A stretch of DNA of 64,000 nt from Amphimallon solstitiale (GCA_963170755.1 OY720685.1:31032749-31096748), one strand, 5' to 3'; counted from the stretch's first letter, positions 34,295 through 46,953 are shown. Translations and numbers: made by a program. The notes: generated from the letters alone by a model not told the origin.

Positions 34295-37234
34295 ATGGTA
34301 GGTATTGCTTGTGCAGTAGCTAACTGTTATGGTAGTAATGAAAGTAAGCACAGATTCCCTAACCCAAATAAAAACAAGAGCTTGTTTGATAAGTGGGTAC
34401 AGCTATGTGCGAATAAAAGGCTGCTCAAGGAATATACTGGAGAAAAAATATATTTTAATTGTCGTGTTTGCAGAAAACATTTTGTGGAAACAGATTTTGG
34501 TACGAATAATCGATTGTTAGGAACAGCTTTCCCAAAATTGAATTTAGCAGGTAGGAATATAATAAGTAAATGATTTTTATAAAACTAACATGTCTTTTAC
34601 ATTATGTTTTAGACAAGAAGCAAGTGATTGAAGGAAAATCAATTCATGCATGTACTTCAGATGTCCAAACCGGTGTACATTGTTCATCATCTATGATGAT
34701 AGAATGTGAAGGGATTCGGACTCCTATTTCTAGTAAAGGTTTATATTTCAATTTATGATTTATATAATATATTAGCTTTAAAAAAATGTTATATTTGTAG
34801 GACCAATAAGTCAAACTGAAGGAACCAAAATAATACAATCAAGGAACACCTCATCAGAAAAGCAACAAGTAAAAAAAATCTTAATGAATCTGAAAAGAAA
34901 GGCTAGTATTGCTGAGAAAAGAAACGCGCACTTACAACAGCGACTAAAAAAAATAGTTGAATTTTCAAAAACTGATGCATTTTCCAAAGCTGTGGAAAGT
35001 ATGGGCAAAATTAAATCACAATTTTTCCATAGTCAGCTTAAAAATAGTGTGCGAAAAAGCAAGGGCCGTCGTTATACTTTGAATGATAAAATATTAGCTT
35101 TGGCATTGTTCAAGCAGTGTGGTCGTGGATATAGATTTCTTTCTAAATTATTCTCACTACCATCAGTAAAAACACTTACAAGACTATTAAATAAAATCCC
35201 TATACAACCAGGTTTATGTGAAGCTACTTTTAATATGCTGGCAGCAGAAGTAAGTAAGTTTTCTGATGTTAGAGACAGATATGTATCGCTAATGTTTGAT
35301 GAGATGTCCATTAAACCAAATTTATCATGGCATAGTTTTGACAGTAGTGTTATCGGTTTTGAAAATTTGGGATTTAGGCAAACAAATCGCATAGCAGATC
35401 ATGTACAGGTATTTTTAAATTTTACTTACTCTAAACTGTGTATTACCATTATTGCTTTTTAGGTTTTCATGTTAAGAGGTATTAAGAAAAGATGGATTCA
35501 ACCTGTGTATTATAGTTTTATTCATGCAGCTGCTAGTGCTGTAGATATTACATATATTATTAAACTTATAATTAGAAAATGTCAGTCTATTGGTTTAGTA
35601 GTAGCTAACACTGTTTGTGACCAGGGAAAAAATAATGAATCCGCAATTAATGCCCTAGTAACACAAACTAAAGAAAAGTATTTAAGACTAGGTTCTACAT
35701 TTTATGATTACTGCTTTGAAGTAGATGAGTCTTTAGTTATTCCATTATTTGATGGACCCCACTTAATAAAAGGGATTCGTAATAATTTATTGACAGCCAA
35801 TGCCTCTTTTGAAATTGACAAACAGAAATACGTTGCAAAGTGGGAACATATTTCGACAGCATATCAATTAGATCCATATTTAGGAAGTCTAAGGACAATG
35901 CCGAAATTGACCCAGCAACATGTGTATCCCACTCAATTAAATAAAATGAAAGTGTCCTTATGTACTCAAGTCCTAAGTCACTCAGTAGCAGTTGCAGTAA
36001 ATATAATGGCATTGTCAGGTATTTTTTCACATTATTAATACGTTATAATATAATAGTTATATGTTAATTATTGTTATAGAAACCACAATGAAAACTGAGG
36101 AGGGTGAACTAAAACTGGAAAAATGTGCCATGCAGACAGCACAATTTTTGGAATTTATGGACAAGTTATTTGATAGCATAAATGGCAAAAGTTTTCCAAA
36201 TAAAGTCAAACCTCTTTGTGGTCCAGTATGTAATGATTCAGAACATATTGAATTTTGGGAAAAAGCAATAAATGTTCTGGGGTCCATGAAATATATTAAT
36301 AAACAAGGAAAAGAATTTGTACCACCAACAGTAAAAAATTTTATAAAAACGCTAAAAAACTTCAGAATACTGTACACATGCTTAAAGCAAAATGGTTTTC
36401 AAAAAATGGTTCCAAGAGTATTTAACCAAGACCCTCTGGAAAACTTTTTTGGTAGAATAAGACAAAGAGGAGCAAGATATAACAATCCAACGCCATCAGC
36501 ATTCACACCATTTTATAAATCATTACTTGTAAATAATTTATCGAGCCATTCACTTAAAACCAATTGTGAACCTGATGAGTCAGAAATGTTATTAACATTG
36601 CATAATCTCATTGTTCAGGTATGTTGAAATTACTAAAGTGTAACACTGCATTTTCTTATCGAAATTTGTTATACAGGAATTTCCTAAAGATGAAAATAAA
36701 GAAGAATATACATACGAATATAGTACACAACATAAGGAAAAGCTAAGCAAACTTGAAGAACAGGCATTGAGATATGTATGTGGTTACCTGTATAAGAAAG
36801 CCCAAAGAGCATTTAAAAATTGTGATTGTGCTGCTACTATTTTGGAAGGCAAAGAAAATGAGTCAAGTCTTCTAATTACCCTAAAACAATATAGTAAAAA
36901 TGCTAAACTGCACTATGTTAGTGACTTTTTCATGTTCATCATGACAGAAGCATTAACAATATCTAAACAAATGTTATATAAAGATTTGCACAAACCAAGA
37001 ATTTTTTATCATTTGTTTTGCATTTTAAATGAACGGTTTAATTTCACTCAGTGCCCACATAATGGTGAAATGAAAACATATATATTTACCTATTTTATAA
37101 AGACAGTTGGCTATAATCTTCTGAAACAATTAAACAGGATAATTTCTGGACAGGATCGAAGACCTATTCCAAACAATACCTATAATATTTTTAAAGAGTC
37201 CCAAAGGATGTTTTTAAAATATAGAAAAAAATAA
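34295..37234 (+). CDS. Intact P-element-type transposase with THAP domain, six exons, 880 aa
   Basis: Coding exons 34295-34550, 34613-34738, 34801-35408, 35463-36018, 36080-36618, 36677-37234. All introns are GT-AG and 50-65 bp, phases agree at every junction, and the sum is 881 codons with the stop. Residues 1-90 form a THAP C2CH zinc domain (MVGIACAVANC, FP, W, CRKHF, and a closing AFPKL). A coiled, basic segment follows (LKRKASIAEKRNAHLQQRLK), then the P-transposase core: LMFDEMSIKP (Asp ~294), VCDQGKNN (Asp ~383) and NQDPLENFFGRIRQ (Glu ~636), the expected catalytic acidic residues. The C-terminal YVCGYLYKK block is also typical. THAP9 is the vertebrate relative. I could not find terminal inverted repeats or an 8-bp duplication around it, so it may be a domesticated gene or a transposon whose ends I missed. 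It lies in a minus-strand intron of the PR/SET locus. Confidence 0.93.
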
Positions 37235-38272
37235 ATGAATGACAACAAAAGACGTCTTCATTATAAAATTTTTCTGAATATCAAATTCTGTACATAGATA
37301 GTATTTTATATTAAGCTGACAATATTGTAATTATTATTATGTAAAAATATAGGCTTGTATGCACTTACATTTTGTTTTATTTTTGTTGGTAAATAGAAAT
37401 TTAAGTAATAATAAAAATAAAATAAAAATATGCCCACCAATTCATTTGCTTTGCTTCCTTCCTAAATACTAGATGGCACTTAAAACATGTTTCCTCTGAA
37501 GGGGTGGAAGTGTCTCATCTTTAAAAGGTATTATCTATGTTTTGGGATTCGCAAATACTTTAACTTCATCCGTATTTTTTGCGGATAAGACGTTTATAAT
37601 AAAATTTATAAAATAATGATAAGAACGTTTTTGAACATGATTAGCACTACATATGTATATTGACACCTATTTATGTTGGTCAATGTAAATAGGCTTGCTT
37701 ACATAACTTGGATTCAAAATTGCCCTTCAATAACAATAACATTTTTATAAAAATATTTCGCACAGATGCTACCAGTCTGTAAGATGATTCCAAATGGTAT
37801 CAAGTAATGTTTTATTTTCCATCACGCAAATGCTGCTATTATATATTTGTTGTACATTTTGTATCAAATAACAAAGTCAAAGGTATGAGTACCAAATACC
37901 TTGAGAATTCAAGAATATGTACTTATACATAATAATAATATACATAATGTTATTTATTGTAAATGTACAAAGAGTATTTTAAGGCAGGTCTTTCTCGCTA
38001 CTTGAGTATACAAGTTGGCTAGGGGTATCAACTGAATTCATAGATATATAATCAAATTGAGAGTGGCAAACATCGGCTGGACAGATATTATGTATGTATG
38101 CAAAGCAATAAAAATGTATTTGTATTTAAAATAACCCTAACATTGCCTATATGACAAAATGGCACAATACAAATTGACATTTATTCTCTCTGAACAAAAT
38201 AGATTATGACTATAACAAAATCACATCAAAAATTACAATTTTATTATCATTCATTAATATATATTTACTTAC
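37235..38272. other. Non-coding; holds a dispersed repeat shared with 10.9-11.2 kb
   Basis: About 37560-37990 aligns by eye, with diverged blocks (ttatcatcacgcaaa-like, aacaaagtc, atgagtacc), to about 10880-11240 in the same orientation. The rest has no recognised feature. On the minus strand it is intron of the PR/SET locus. Confidence 0.5.
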
Positions 38273-38582
38273 ATAGCATTCCATTATCAAAATCAATTTT
38301 TATATCATCAGCACTGATCCCTTGTCCCATTTTAAAATTGTCACTTTGTACTTGACTCGCTTCAGATGATGAGAATTCTACTTTAATATTATCCAAAGTT
38401 GTTGACAATCCATATTGTTTTATTCTGTCATGCCAAATGTTGTCTTGTGATTCAGCATTGTACACAACAGAAGTTTCAGAGACATCGACTTTATTATCTT
38501 GGCATTCCTCTTCCTTTACATTAAATATATTTTGTGAAAGCAAGGCGTTACTCACATTACCTGTATCAACACGATCCGCCAT
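38273..38582 (-). CDS. Start exon of the PR/SET zinc-finger locus
   Basis: ATG at 38580-38582 in good context (aataATGG) opens 103 codons, MADRVDTGNV to DNGML, and the exon closes at a strong donor, GTAAGTA, at 38266-38272. It ends with one base of a codon, exactly what the PR/SET exon at 33550 needs (it supplies two). The junction codon becomes TAC, placing Tyr before CEHC. The peptide is acidic and carries three short psi-K-x-E/D motifs (NVKEE, IKVEF, IKIDF) of the kind common at the N-termini of insect zinc-finger regulators and compatible with SUMOylation. No KRAB or SSXRD domain is visible. The join is predicted, not observed. Confidence 0.75.
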
Positions 38583-39055
38583 TATTAGTACTTAGTAGTT
38601 TAACTAGTTTATGAATTGTGAGTAAATCAATACACAATGTTCGTACAATTTATATAATTATAAAGGCACAACACGAACTTATTAAACTCAGCGCTTATAA
38701 ACGATTATAAACCGTTTATTCCTGGACAGATACAAAGCGTCATATATGGTTATAAGCAGTTATATTATAACGGGTATAACAACCATGCAACATGGAGGGG
38801 AAATGCTTATGGTCATAGATAAAGTATACTGACAGCAGTGTTGTCCCAGCGACATGTGAGTTGGTAATAGAATTCTGCGCAAAAACGTAATAGATTTACC
38901 TTGTTTCGTAATAGATGGCGCAGCTATTTTCAAGACTATATAAAATCCCTGAATAGTAGGCTGAATAGTTAAAAAACCGCAATACGGTAACCATTTTTTG
39001 TCCAAAATCTGACGGCCAATAATATTTTTCTTGATGTAGGTATTAGTTGGATGTA
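38583..39055. other. Upstream region of the PR/SET locus
   Basis: Contains the presumed promoter and 5' untranslated region on the minus strand. No TATA-like element stands out. Two copies of cgtaatagat occur near 38886-38915 and again at 40.27 kb. Confidence 0.4.
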
Positions 39056-39174
39056 CCCAACCAGCAAAATCACAATTTTAGCGAAGGATCAAAATATATA
39101 TTTGCTAATGTAGAACAAGTGTACATATAGTGATTTTGCTACAAGAATACTGTTCCAAAAATATAGGACACAGC

Positions 39175-40130
39175 CAGGGCCGCCGCGTGGGGGGTGGCAA
39201 AATTGTTCACCGTACAAGGGCGCCTGGGCCAGGGAAGGGACGCCAAAATTTATAGATAGTACTTATAGTTTTTTAATTTAATGTTACTTAAATAAAAGTT
39301 GTTAATTATTCGCTTGCAATTTTTTATATTTTCTAAGCAATAAAATGAGATTTTATTTTTATTTTAATTTTATATTTTAATTCTATTTTACTTTTGTTTT
39401 CGTTTCTGCGGGCTGTTTTCGTTTGTGTAAAACAAAATTTGATTGCCGATGCGAACAATAAAAACACGTTCCGTGTGGAATTCGCGCTACCACACGGAAC
39501 GTGTTAAAAATCTAAGAATTTGTAACATGTAACAACAGGAATTGGGAATGTTTTGTATCGGCATATATTTATTCTTTATGTGCTGAGAAACTGTTGCGGT
39601 TCAACGTCGTTGTTTAGTTTGCCTCGTTTGCCTTATTTTTGCAATGATAATACACATTCATTTTTTAAATGTGACAACCAAAAGTCGAGGAAACGAGGAA
39701 ACCAATAAAGCCCAAATTGAAGAAAATTTTTTAGGATTTCAATCTGTCGACGACACTACAGGACAGGTTCTGTTTGAATTCATAAATGGACATTTAAAAT
39801 CGTTGGAACTAAATTTTTCAGATTTACGAGGCCAATCTTACGATAATGGTGCTAATATGAGAGGAAAGCACAAAGGATTGCAACAAATAATTATTGAAAA
39901 TAATTCGAGGGCACTCTATATCCCCTGCTCTGCGCATTCTCTAAATTTAGTTGTAAATGATGCAGCTAAAATTTCCTTCGAAACAGTTAATTCTTTCGGA
40001 GTAGTGCATGAGCTTTACAACTACTTTTCTTCATCCGTTAAACGTTGGTCTATTTGCAACAGTATGTTGAAAATCTAACTTTAAAGCCACTCTCCAACAC
40101 CAAATGGCTAATACCCACGCGGCGGCCCTG
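39175..40130. mobile_element. hAT transposon, internally deleted, perfect 8-bp target duplication
   Basis: Begins CAGGGCCGCCGCGTGGG at 39175 and ends with the complement, cccacgcggcggccctg, at 40130. GACACAGC precedes (39167-39174) and follows (40131-40138). These are textbook hAT termini and an 8-bp duplication. It retains only a middle piece of the transposase. Confidence 0.95.
39644..40078 (+). pseudogene. hAT transposase fragment (ZMYM1/DUF4371-like)
   Basis: Encodes EENFLGFQSVDDTTGQVLFE, then DLRGQSYDNGANMRGKHKGL, ALYIPCSAHSLNLVVNDAAK and LYNYFSSSVKRW: the RNase-H-like catalytic region (YDNGxNM, CSxHSLNLV) of this hAT subfamily. A one-base frameshift at about 40072 precedes a remnant of LKPLSNTKW. 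Both the N- and C-terminal parts of the protein are missing. Confidence 0.88.
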
Positions 40131-40229
40131 GACACAGCCGTAGTAGCAAAACCACTATACGCATACTTGTCCTACATTAGCAAATATATATTTTCATCCT
40201 TCTCTAAAATTGTGATATTGTTGCTTGGG

Positions 40230-40926
40230 AAGATTTGAAGTTAAAGTAAAAAAAATCGTTGAAAAATCAACGAAAACGTAATAGATTTATATGCTTTCGT
40301 AAGGACGTAATAAAACATAGTGAAACGTAACAGATCTGTTACAACTGTAACAGCAATCGCAACACTGACTGACAGATTGGAAACGTAAATGTATTTGAAA
40401 TGTTCAAAGTATGCAGCGCCGTCTGGTGTCTTTAGTACATAATTACATACACATATTTAGGATTATTTTAAATTTTTAAAAAAGTTGAGTACATATATGT
40501 ATGTGATTTTATAAAACATACGAATGCTAGATAAAATCACATACATTTATGTTTAGTGTAGGAATAGTATAATAATGAAAAGATAACGATAAGCATATAC
40601 AAGTTTTATTAACATAAAAAGAATACTACACACATTAGTTCTTAATTACAAGTTTATTAGCATAAAAGTTTCCCAATACATATTACAATTTCCGAATTTT
40701 TCTGTTTTATAAAATAATCTTTTGCAGATGATTTAATTGAATCATTAGGAACCACTGGCATTATTTTACCTTTTAATATTTTATTGGTATTCTTCGTATA
40801 TGTATACACAAACAACATTGTTACCATTGTAAGAAATTGATGTATAACATCATGTCTTTTACATCTAAAATGAGTAAAGTCGACGTTTACTTTTAGAATG
40901 TCTATTAATGTTTTACATACATTATA
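40230..40926. other. AT-rich DNA without recognised features
   Basis: Includes short repeats of aaacgtaa/cgtaat near 40265-40345. The last ~200 bp may be 3' part or trailer of the P-like pseudogene on the minus strand. Confidence 0.4.
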
Positions 40927-43315
40927 TTAAAAGCAAATTTTTGTGATTATACTTTGCAAAACAAAAATAATTTTACAAAAAATTTTTATGAAATTTGAAT
41001 TGGGCGATACCAACGCATTAGACCTATAAGATCTGGATTCAATTACTAGTCTTTCTGCACAGCATAAATTTTGAGTTTCGCCAATTAAATCTGTTTTGCA
41101 ATCAGGACAACTTTTTACATATTTAATTAGCCTTTTTGCAATATATCCAGCAATATAACTTAATGTGCCAGTTTTGATATTGAAATAATTTAAGTTATCT
41201 GGTACATTTATGAAAAAATTTACTTTTTCAAATTGCACACATTCTGCCTTTTCATCACACACTAATAAACTTTTCAAATCAGTTAATATCATTGTATTAT
41301 CATCCTCACAATTTGCTGAAGGTGAAGACCATGAACAAATATTACATATAATTAAAGACTTAAAAGAATATGTAAAAGACTGGCATGTTGGGTTGACATT
41401 ACGTACTCCATGGCTTCTGATTTGACCAAAAAAATTCTCTATAGGATCTTGGTTATACATAAATACTTAAATCCCTGTCCTCTAAGTTTATTCCATAAGT
41501 ATTTCATGCCTTTTAATGTATGGATCCAATTCTTAATGGACGGGGGCACGATTTTCGATCGCTGATTATTAAAAAAATGCATCCCTTTTAAAAGATGTGG
41601 CGGATCGTATAATGGTACCACCTCTATGTCATCTATTGTGAATCCAAAACACTTATTTTCAACACCTCTTTCCAAGTGTTCTCTCTCTGTTTCATTATAC
41701 AGAATGTGTATTGCCTTTATGTTACATGTGCCTTGATCACAAACTGTAGCTACTACTGTTAACCCTATTTTACGAGTTAATCGAATAATATCTTTTAGAC
41801 ACTTTGCTAATACTTCTGCCTTCATTACACCTAAATTAAAATAGTAAGCGAGTGGTTGCTTCCACTTTTTGTGTATACCACGTGCCATAAAAACCATAGC
41901 CTTATCAGCTAATGCAGGTGTTCTATTATCAATTCCATTGTCTTGGAAACCATCTACTATATCATTTTCTTTGTTATACTGGAGTGAAGGTTGCAAAGAA
42001 ATCTCATCGAATAAAATAACATAGTATGTATCTAATGGTTTCATTTTTGATACTGTATTTTGTAAACAATTCATTATAGGTTTCGTCATACCAGTATAGA
42101 AGGGAATATGTTTCAAAAGATTTTGTAATGTTCTTTTGCTTGGCAAAGCATATATCTTACAAAGAAACTTGTATCCCTTGGGGCATTGCTTCATAAGCAT
42201 TAGGGCTAATAACTTATCGTTCTGAGTGAACCTTCTTAGTTTTGGTGAAACTTTTTGCAATTTAATTTGTGAACAAACAAAATTGTAAGCAACTGGATTC
42301 ATCTGCATACGTATATAGTCTGGAGAAGATGCAAACAGTTTTGCCATCTGTAGCCTTTTCTTATAATGTGTTTGTTTTGCAAATAATCTTTTTGCACACT
42401 TTCTTAGTGTGGCTGCAATTCTATATAGTTTTGTTGCCTTTGGTGATAACTGAGCTGACGATCTTACACCAATATCCTTTAAAATTGCAGACCTGCTTGA
42501 TAGTGCTATAAAATATCTGTGTCAATTAGTATGAATATGTTAAATATTTATTTACTTACCGGAGTGTTTCCGCTTCTTTAATATGGGAAAAGAAGACTTC
42601 TCTATAGCTACTGCTGTTGACATACCTAGAATTTCAAATAAGCAAGTATTAACTAATAATTATTGTCGAAAGCTTATTTAAATTACTCACTAGCTTGTTT
42701 CTGTAATGTCGTTGAAGGGGTGACGGTCATAGACTCTTCTAATATAGTCCTTTCCTAACAGGTACATCTAAAGTGGAATTATGTATTACTCTAATTTTAA
42801 TTATTTTTCTAATTTTTAAATTACCTCTAGTTTCAGCATATGGCTGCATTGATGTACTACTTTCAGCAGACATTCTAGGAATACCTAAAGCAATAGAAAA
42901 AAATTAGATAATGTCTTTGTAGCAATTTGTTAAAATACATATAGCTACATGTAATGCATTTTTATAGTACTTACTTGATGGCTTTTGTGGTAAATACAAA
43001 GCAGGTATGCTATCTGCCCTTATATTAGCTCCCCATCGACCATAAAGTCTGTCTTCGTCTAAGAAATGAATATCACAGACTCTATAATTTCTCCTCACTT
43101 CGTCTTGATGTTTGCCTTCTAATTTAGTATTCTGAACATTTTGTATCCATAATGAATATAACTCTAAATGTAAGTTATCAATATTAGTTTATTGAAAGTG
43201 GAAGTACACAATATATTAAACATATTGAACTTACATTAGCATTCTTTGGGAATATATGCATTTTATAGGTTTTGTTTGTATTCCGGCATTCCGGTACACA
43301 ACAACAAAAAACCAT
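40927..43315 (-). pseudogene. Second P-element-type transposase gene, broken
   Basis: Exon 1 (43315-43235) begins MVFCCCVPECRNTNKTYKMH and ends at a GTAAGT donor. Exon 2 (43161-42975) gives LYSLWIQNVQ to CDIHF, completing a THAP C2CH motif, with another GTAAGT donor. Smaller exons lead to a core frame (42347-41439) with LLALMLMKQCPKGYKFL, ILFDEISLQPSL and VCDQGTCN. About 150 residues found in the intact plus-strand paralogue are deleted between PPHLLKGM and VPPSIKNW. A frameshift near 41440-41460 separates the core from MYNQDPIENFFGQIRSHG, which holds the last catalytic Glu. Clearly non-functional. It is diverged from the gene at 34.3 kb, so not a recent duplicate. Confidence 0.88.
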
Positions 43316-43558
43316 TGTCAAATAACTTGAATAAAACCTACAGCACTACAAAACTAATAACTACAACTACTTTAAAAGTTTGTTCAAGTAAATTATAATG
43401 TAAATTCACAAATAACAAATAAATAAACAAAGCAAAAACTGAACGAACTGAACATAAACAAGGTAAAATAAAAATTGCCCGAATAAAGCGCACCAATAGA
43501 ATACAAGAAGTCATCTTATTGAAAATGTAGATACAATAGGTTTGTTTTTGTTTCGCTA

Positions 43559-44357
43559 GGGCCGTTTGCACCGTAACAATTAAGCCTGGTTTAACGTTAA
43601 GTGCAGCTTAAATTTTAAAATTCGTTTGCACAGTATGCTAAGTGTTCCTTAAATCTCTTTAAGGAGAGTTTAATTTAAGCCCGGAATTTCGAAGGCTTAA
43701 CGGCCCCTTAACCTACAGAAAAGTTACAAGCTTGCGCACTTTACAACATTGAATATACATACGTACAATATCGGAAATGGCGGGAAATGCCTCTGATGTA
43801 AATTTTGTCAACATCTGTGAATGTTTTCGTTGTTTTTTATGATCAGTTGTTCACTTTGTTGTAGCAGATATGAACATTTTGGATGAAGAAGAGGATTTGT
43901 TAAATACATATATCAAGTTAGTTTTGTTCCCCTATTATATAAAATATATATGTTTAACGTGACACCTTTGATAATACTTACTGCAGTTTGAAAGAAACAA
44001 AAATTTAAAACTAATGGGTGCTTACAGCCACAAAAACGTAATGTTGTCAACAGTTATGATTATTCAAAACTTTATGGTTCAAAACAAACCCATCTGCAAC
44101 AAAATCGTTCTGCTTTCTTACCGACAGAGATGGACAAGACGATAATCAGTTTTTAGTTCTGTAAACTACTAAAAGTTAAATTTACTGTGATTTAGACCAA
44201 ATGAAGAAACAAAATACAACATTGCCAAGTGTATTCAGAACTTTGCTAAACCTCCTTTTATTTTTAACGGTGCAATGCATTTAACTTTAAGCTACACTTA
44301 ATTATTTAAGGATCCTTAGTTAAGCTACCCTTAAATTTAGAACGGTGCAAACGGCCC
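43559..44357. mobile_element. PIF/Harbinger-type MITE
   Basis: GGGCCGTTTGCACCGT at 43559 matches the complement ending at 44357 (acggtgcaaacggccc). Flanks are CTA on the left and TAA on the right, so the 3-bp duplication is imperfect. The interior near both ends repeats ttaa/ctta motifs (gtttaacgttaag, cttaattatttaagg). No coding sequence. Confidence 0.82.
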
Positions 44358-44597
44358 TAAGAACGATTCCAGAACAGTTCATGTCATGCGCAGAAATATG
44401 TTAAGTGTTCGGGTTTCCGGAACTGTTCTGGAACTAAAAATTTCGTGTTTTGGTTTCTGATTGTCAGTTCTGGAACCGTTCTAGAACTGTAGAACTAATT
44501 CGGGATAAAGGCATCGAATCGTTCGGAACCGTTCCGAACGGTGTACTATGACGCATACAGTTCTGCGCAGTAACAGAACTGTGTTAGAACCGTTCGT
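44358..44597. mobile_element. Small inverted-repeat element rich in GTTC..GAAC palindromes
   Basis: aagaacgattccagaacagt to gcgcagaa (44359-44395) is an inverted, diverged copy of ttctgcgcag to cgttcg (44561-44597). Between them lie many more palindromic halves such as ggaactgttctggaac and ggaaccgttccgaac. It abuts the Harbinger MITE. Confidence 0.65.
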
Positions 44598-46953
44598 AAT
44601 ATTAAACCCGAACAAACCTAATATTTACCGATATTTTGGCTCACTAGTGACATCTCGTGTACTTAGTAGATATTTCTTCCCGCCCAAAATACTTTGCACT
44701 ACTTTTCCCATTTAGCTTTCCACCCCGTGCTTATGGTGGCTTATGGTCAATAAGGTTGAGTTTCGTATCTCGGGGTTGGCAGTGCACCTCATATACGTCA
44801 CAAATGGCGGGAAATTTTCAAAATAGATGTAGCCAATTAAAAATGTTTTATTCGAAAAAACCAAACATTGTAAATTATTCCATTAGTTATGTATATAGTA
44901 ATTCTCATAATTACCGGTTATTAGAATGTATCTCTACCATAACAAACGTGCACTTCCGTTTATCTTCTGTCATAATAAACTGTGATATTTATATTTTGTG
45001 GCAAATGACATACCTGTTAAATGTTAGTGTTGCCGGGTGTTGGTATATCAACATGGAATGTAACTGCTCCCACGAGGCACTATATGCTACTTGTTCTACA
45101 TTAGCAAATATGTATTTTCATCCTTCTCTAAAATTGTGATTTTGCCAAGTGGGTTGCGACTGATGGTCTTTAACGGTTCCACAGTGATTTGGTGGTAGCT
45201 CGTTTCTTGTTATAGCTACTGAAAGACCAGTATATAATGGGTATACACCATGTTTTTTAAAGTCAGGGACACTAACATAAACACTTCCTTGTTGTTAAAC
45301 TAATACCACAGAGAAAGAAGCAAAGAGCCCATGAGATAGGCTTTATTGTAGCCCTTCAGTTTTAGTTCATTTAAGGAAAATAGAGGACATTACGATTTAG
45401 AATTTACCATTATTTTATGTTTGAACCACATGTTTGCTGGAAAAATTAAATTGTTATAAGTTACCTTTTAAGTTTAACTAACCGACACCAGATGACGATG
45501 TTGGGAAACTTGAATTAAGATCTATTTTCTATTTTTAATATTTAACAAGAATAAAATCTCCTTATTCATCTCATCACAAAACACATTTAGCCTTGAGTTG
45601 ACAACAAAAAACCAATTCAGTTTTGTTAGTGAACGACAAAAAACATATACATATGCAAACACACCATACTTATCAATATAAATTAGGAATTCTTGAATTT
45701 CAGATGATATAAATTCAAACATTATTTTCGATTTTCCGAGTGAGATTTTATTTTAGAAAATAAACCAAATAGAGTATATCTGTGTACCCATCAATCATCA
45801 TGATCGTAGTTACAAACACTTCCCAATAAGAAAAGCTTAGAAAAGTAGTTGACATAAATCCGATAACAATTTTAATTGCATGGGTACATTTGTTTTGGCA
45901 CGCTGTTAAATTTTATGTTCACCTCAGGCACGGATTAAATCATTTTTTTTGTTAAAATATGTTTAATTAATTTACACTCTATACGATTGGAGTAATGACT
46001 TGTTAATTTAGCACTCTTGTCAATTTTGCCCTATGTACAAAAAAGCAGTATGCCTATGTTTTTTCTTAGTTATGAGGATCGCCATTTTACTTTTAAGTCA
46101 GTTTACAATAAAACATTTACATGCCATACGAAAATTGAATATAAAATAAATCCCAGTATTAGAATATTAAGAATCATTTTCATACGTTGCCGTATAAATT
46201 GCTTAATGGTATCACCATCTACAATCTCCGTCGATCATAATCATAATTTCTTAGATTATTCTGAATCTGTAATTATTGTCCTTTCACTAAAACATAATAA
46301 TGTTATTCGGTTACCTATTTAGCAGATTATTTAACAAAAAATGTTTACATCAACTTAGTAGCTTTATTAGACATTCATATCGCAGAATTTTTGTTATATG
46401 AAAATGATATCCCTTTTACTGATGATCGAGTCGAGGTTTTACATCAAGTGTCCAAATTACTGCCGTCAAAGAGTGTGTCGAAGTGCCGGTGAAAGATTTG
46501 CACCTCATTTATTTAAGAGTTTTCGAAATAATTTACAAAATGGCGGTTATGTATAATCAAATTATTTGTTTCAGTGACATAAAGGAGACCTATAGTATTG
46601 ATCAGAAAAACAAGAAGAACTGAGCACTAACAAAAATAACAAATGGGCATATACCACCCAGTTCCTTTCAAAAAGTGATTGTAAAATTCTCTGTTCAAGT
46701 TTTTAGTCAGATGATGGTCGCAGCTATAAGAGTTTTCAGTTCTTTAGTAATTTAGGATTATCAATTTCAAACACTAATTCCTTGCAATTTATTTCTCAAA
46801 AGTAGGCGGAATTATTATTACTTCAGCCAGATAAATTATTTGACAGTTACACACAGATTAGAATAATCCGTGCAGTTACAGTACATATTAGTATAATATT
46901 AGTTAAGACGTCATCGCTGTTCAACGTCGTTTCAATAATTTCAATTATTTAAA
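44598..46953. other. Non-coding DNA with one half-MITE
   Basis: A solo arm of the 39.1-kb MITE family is at about 45090-45172. I recognise no gene. The 160-codon frame at 44657-45139 has no ATG at its start and no known domain. The final ~100 bp is probably leader of the next transposase. Confidence 0.45.

Larger units (their letters stand above)
39056..40229. mobile_element. MITE with ~100-bp inverted arms, split by a hAT element
   Basis: Left arm from cccaaccagcaaaatcac at 39056 and right arm ending near 40229 are inverted copies (acaattttag, gaaggat, aaatatatatttgctaatgta, caagt, gcatatagtg). A solo half of the same family, with attagcaaatatgtattttc and gccaagtggg, is at about 45090-45172. 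Confidence 0.8.

Noticed and set aside
44657..45139. A 160-codon protein
   Set aside because: No ATG at its start, no domain, and it overlaps a half-MITE.
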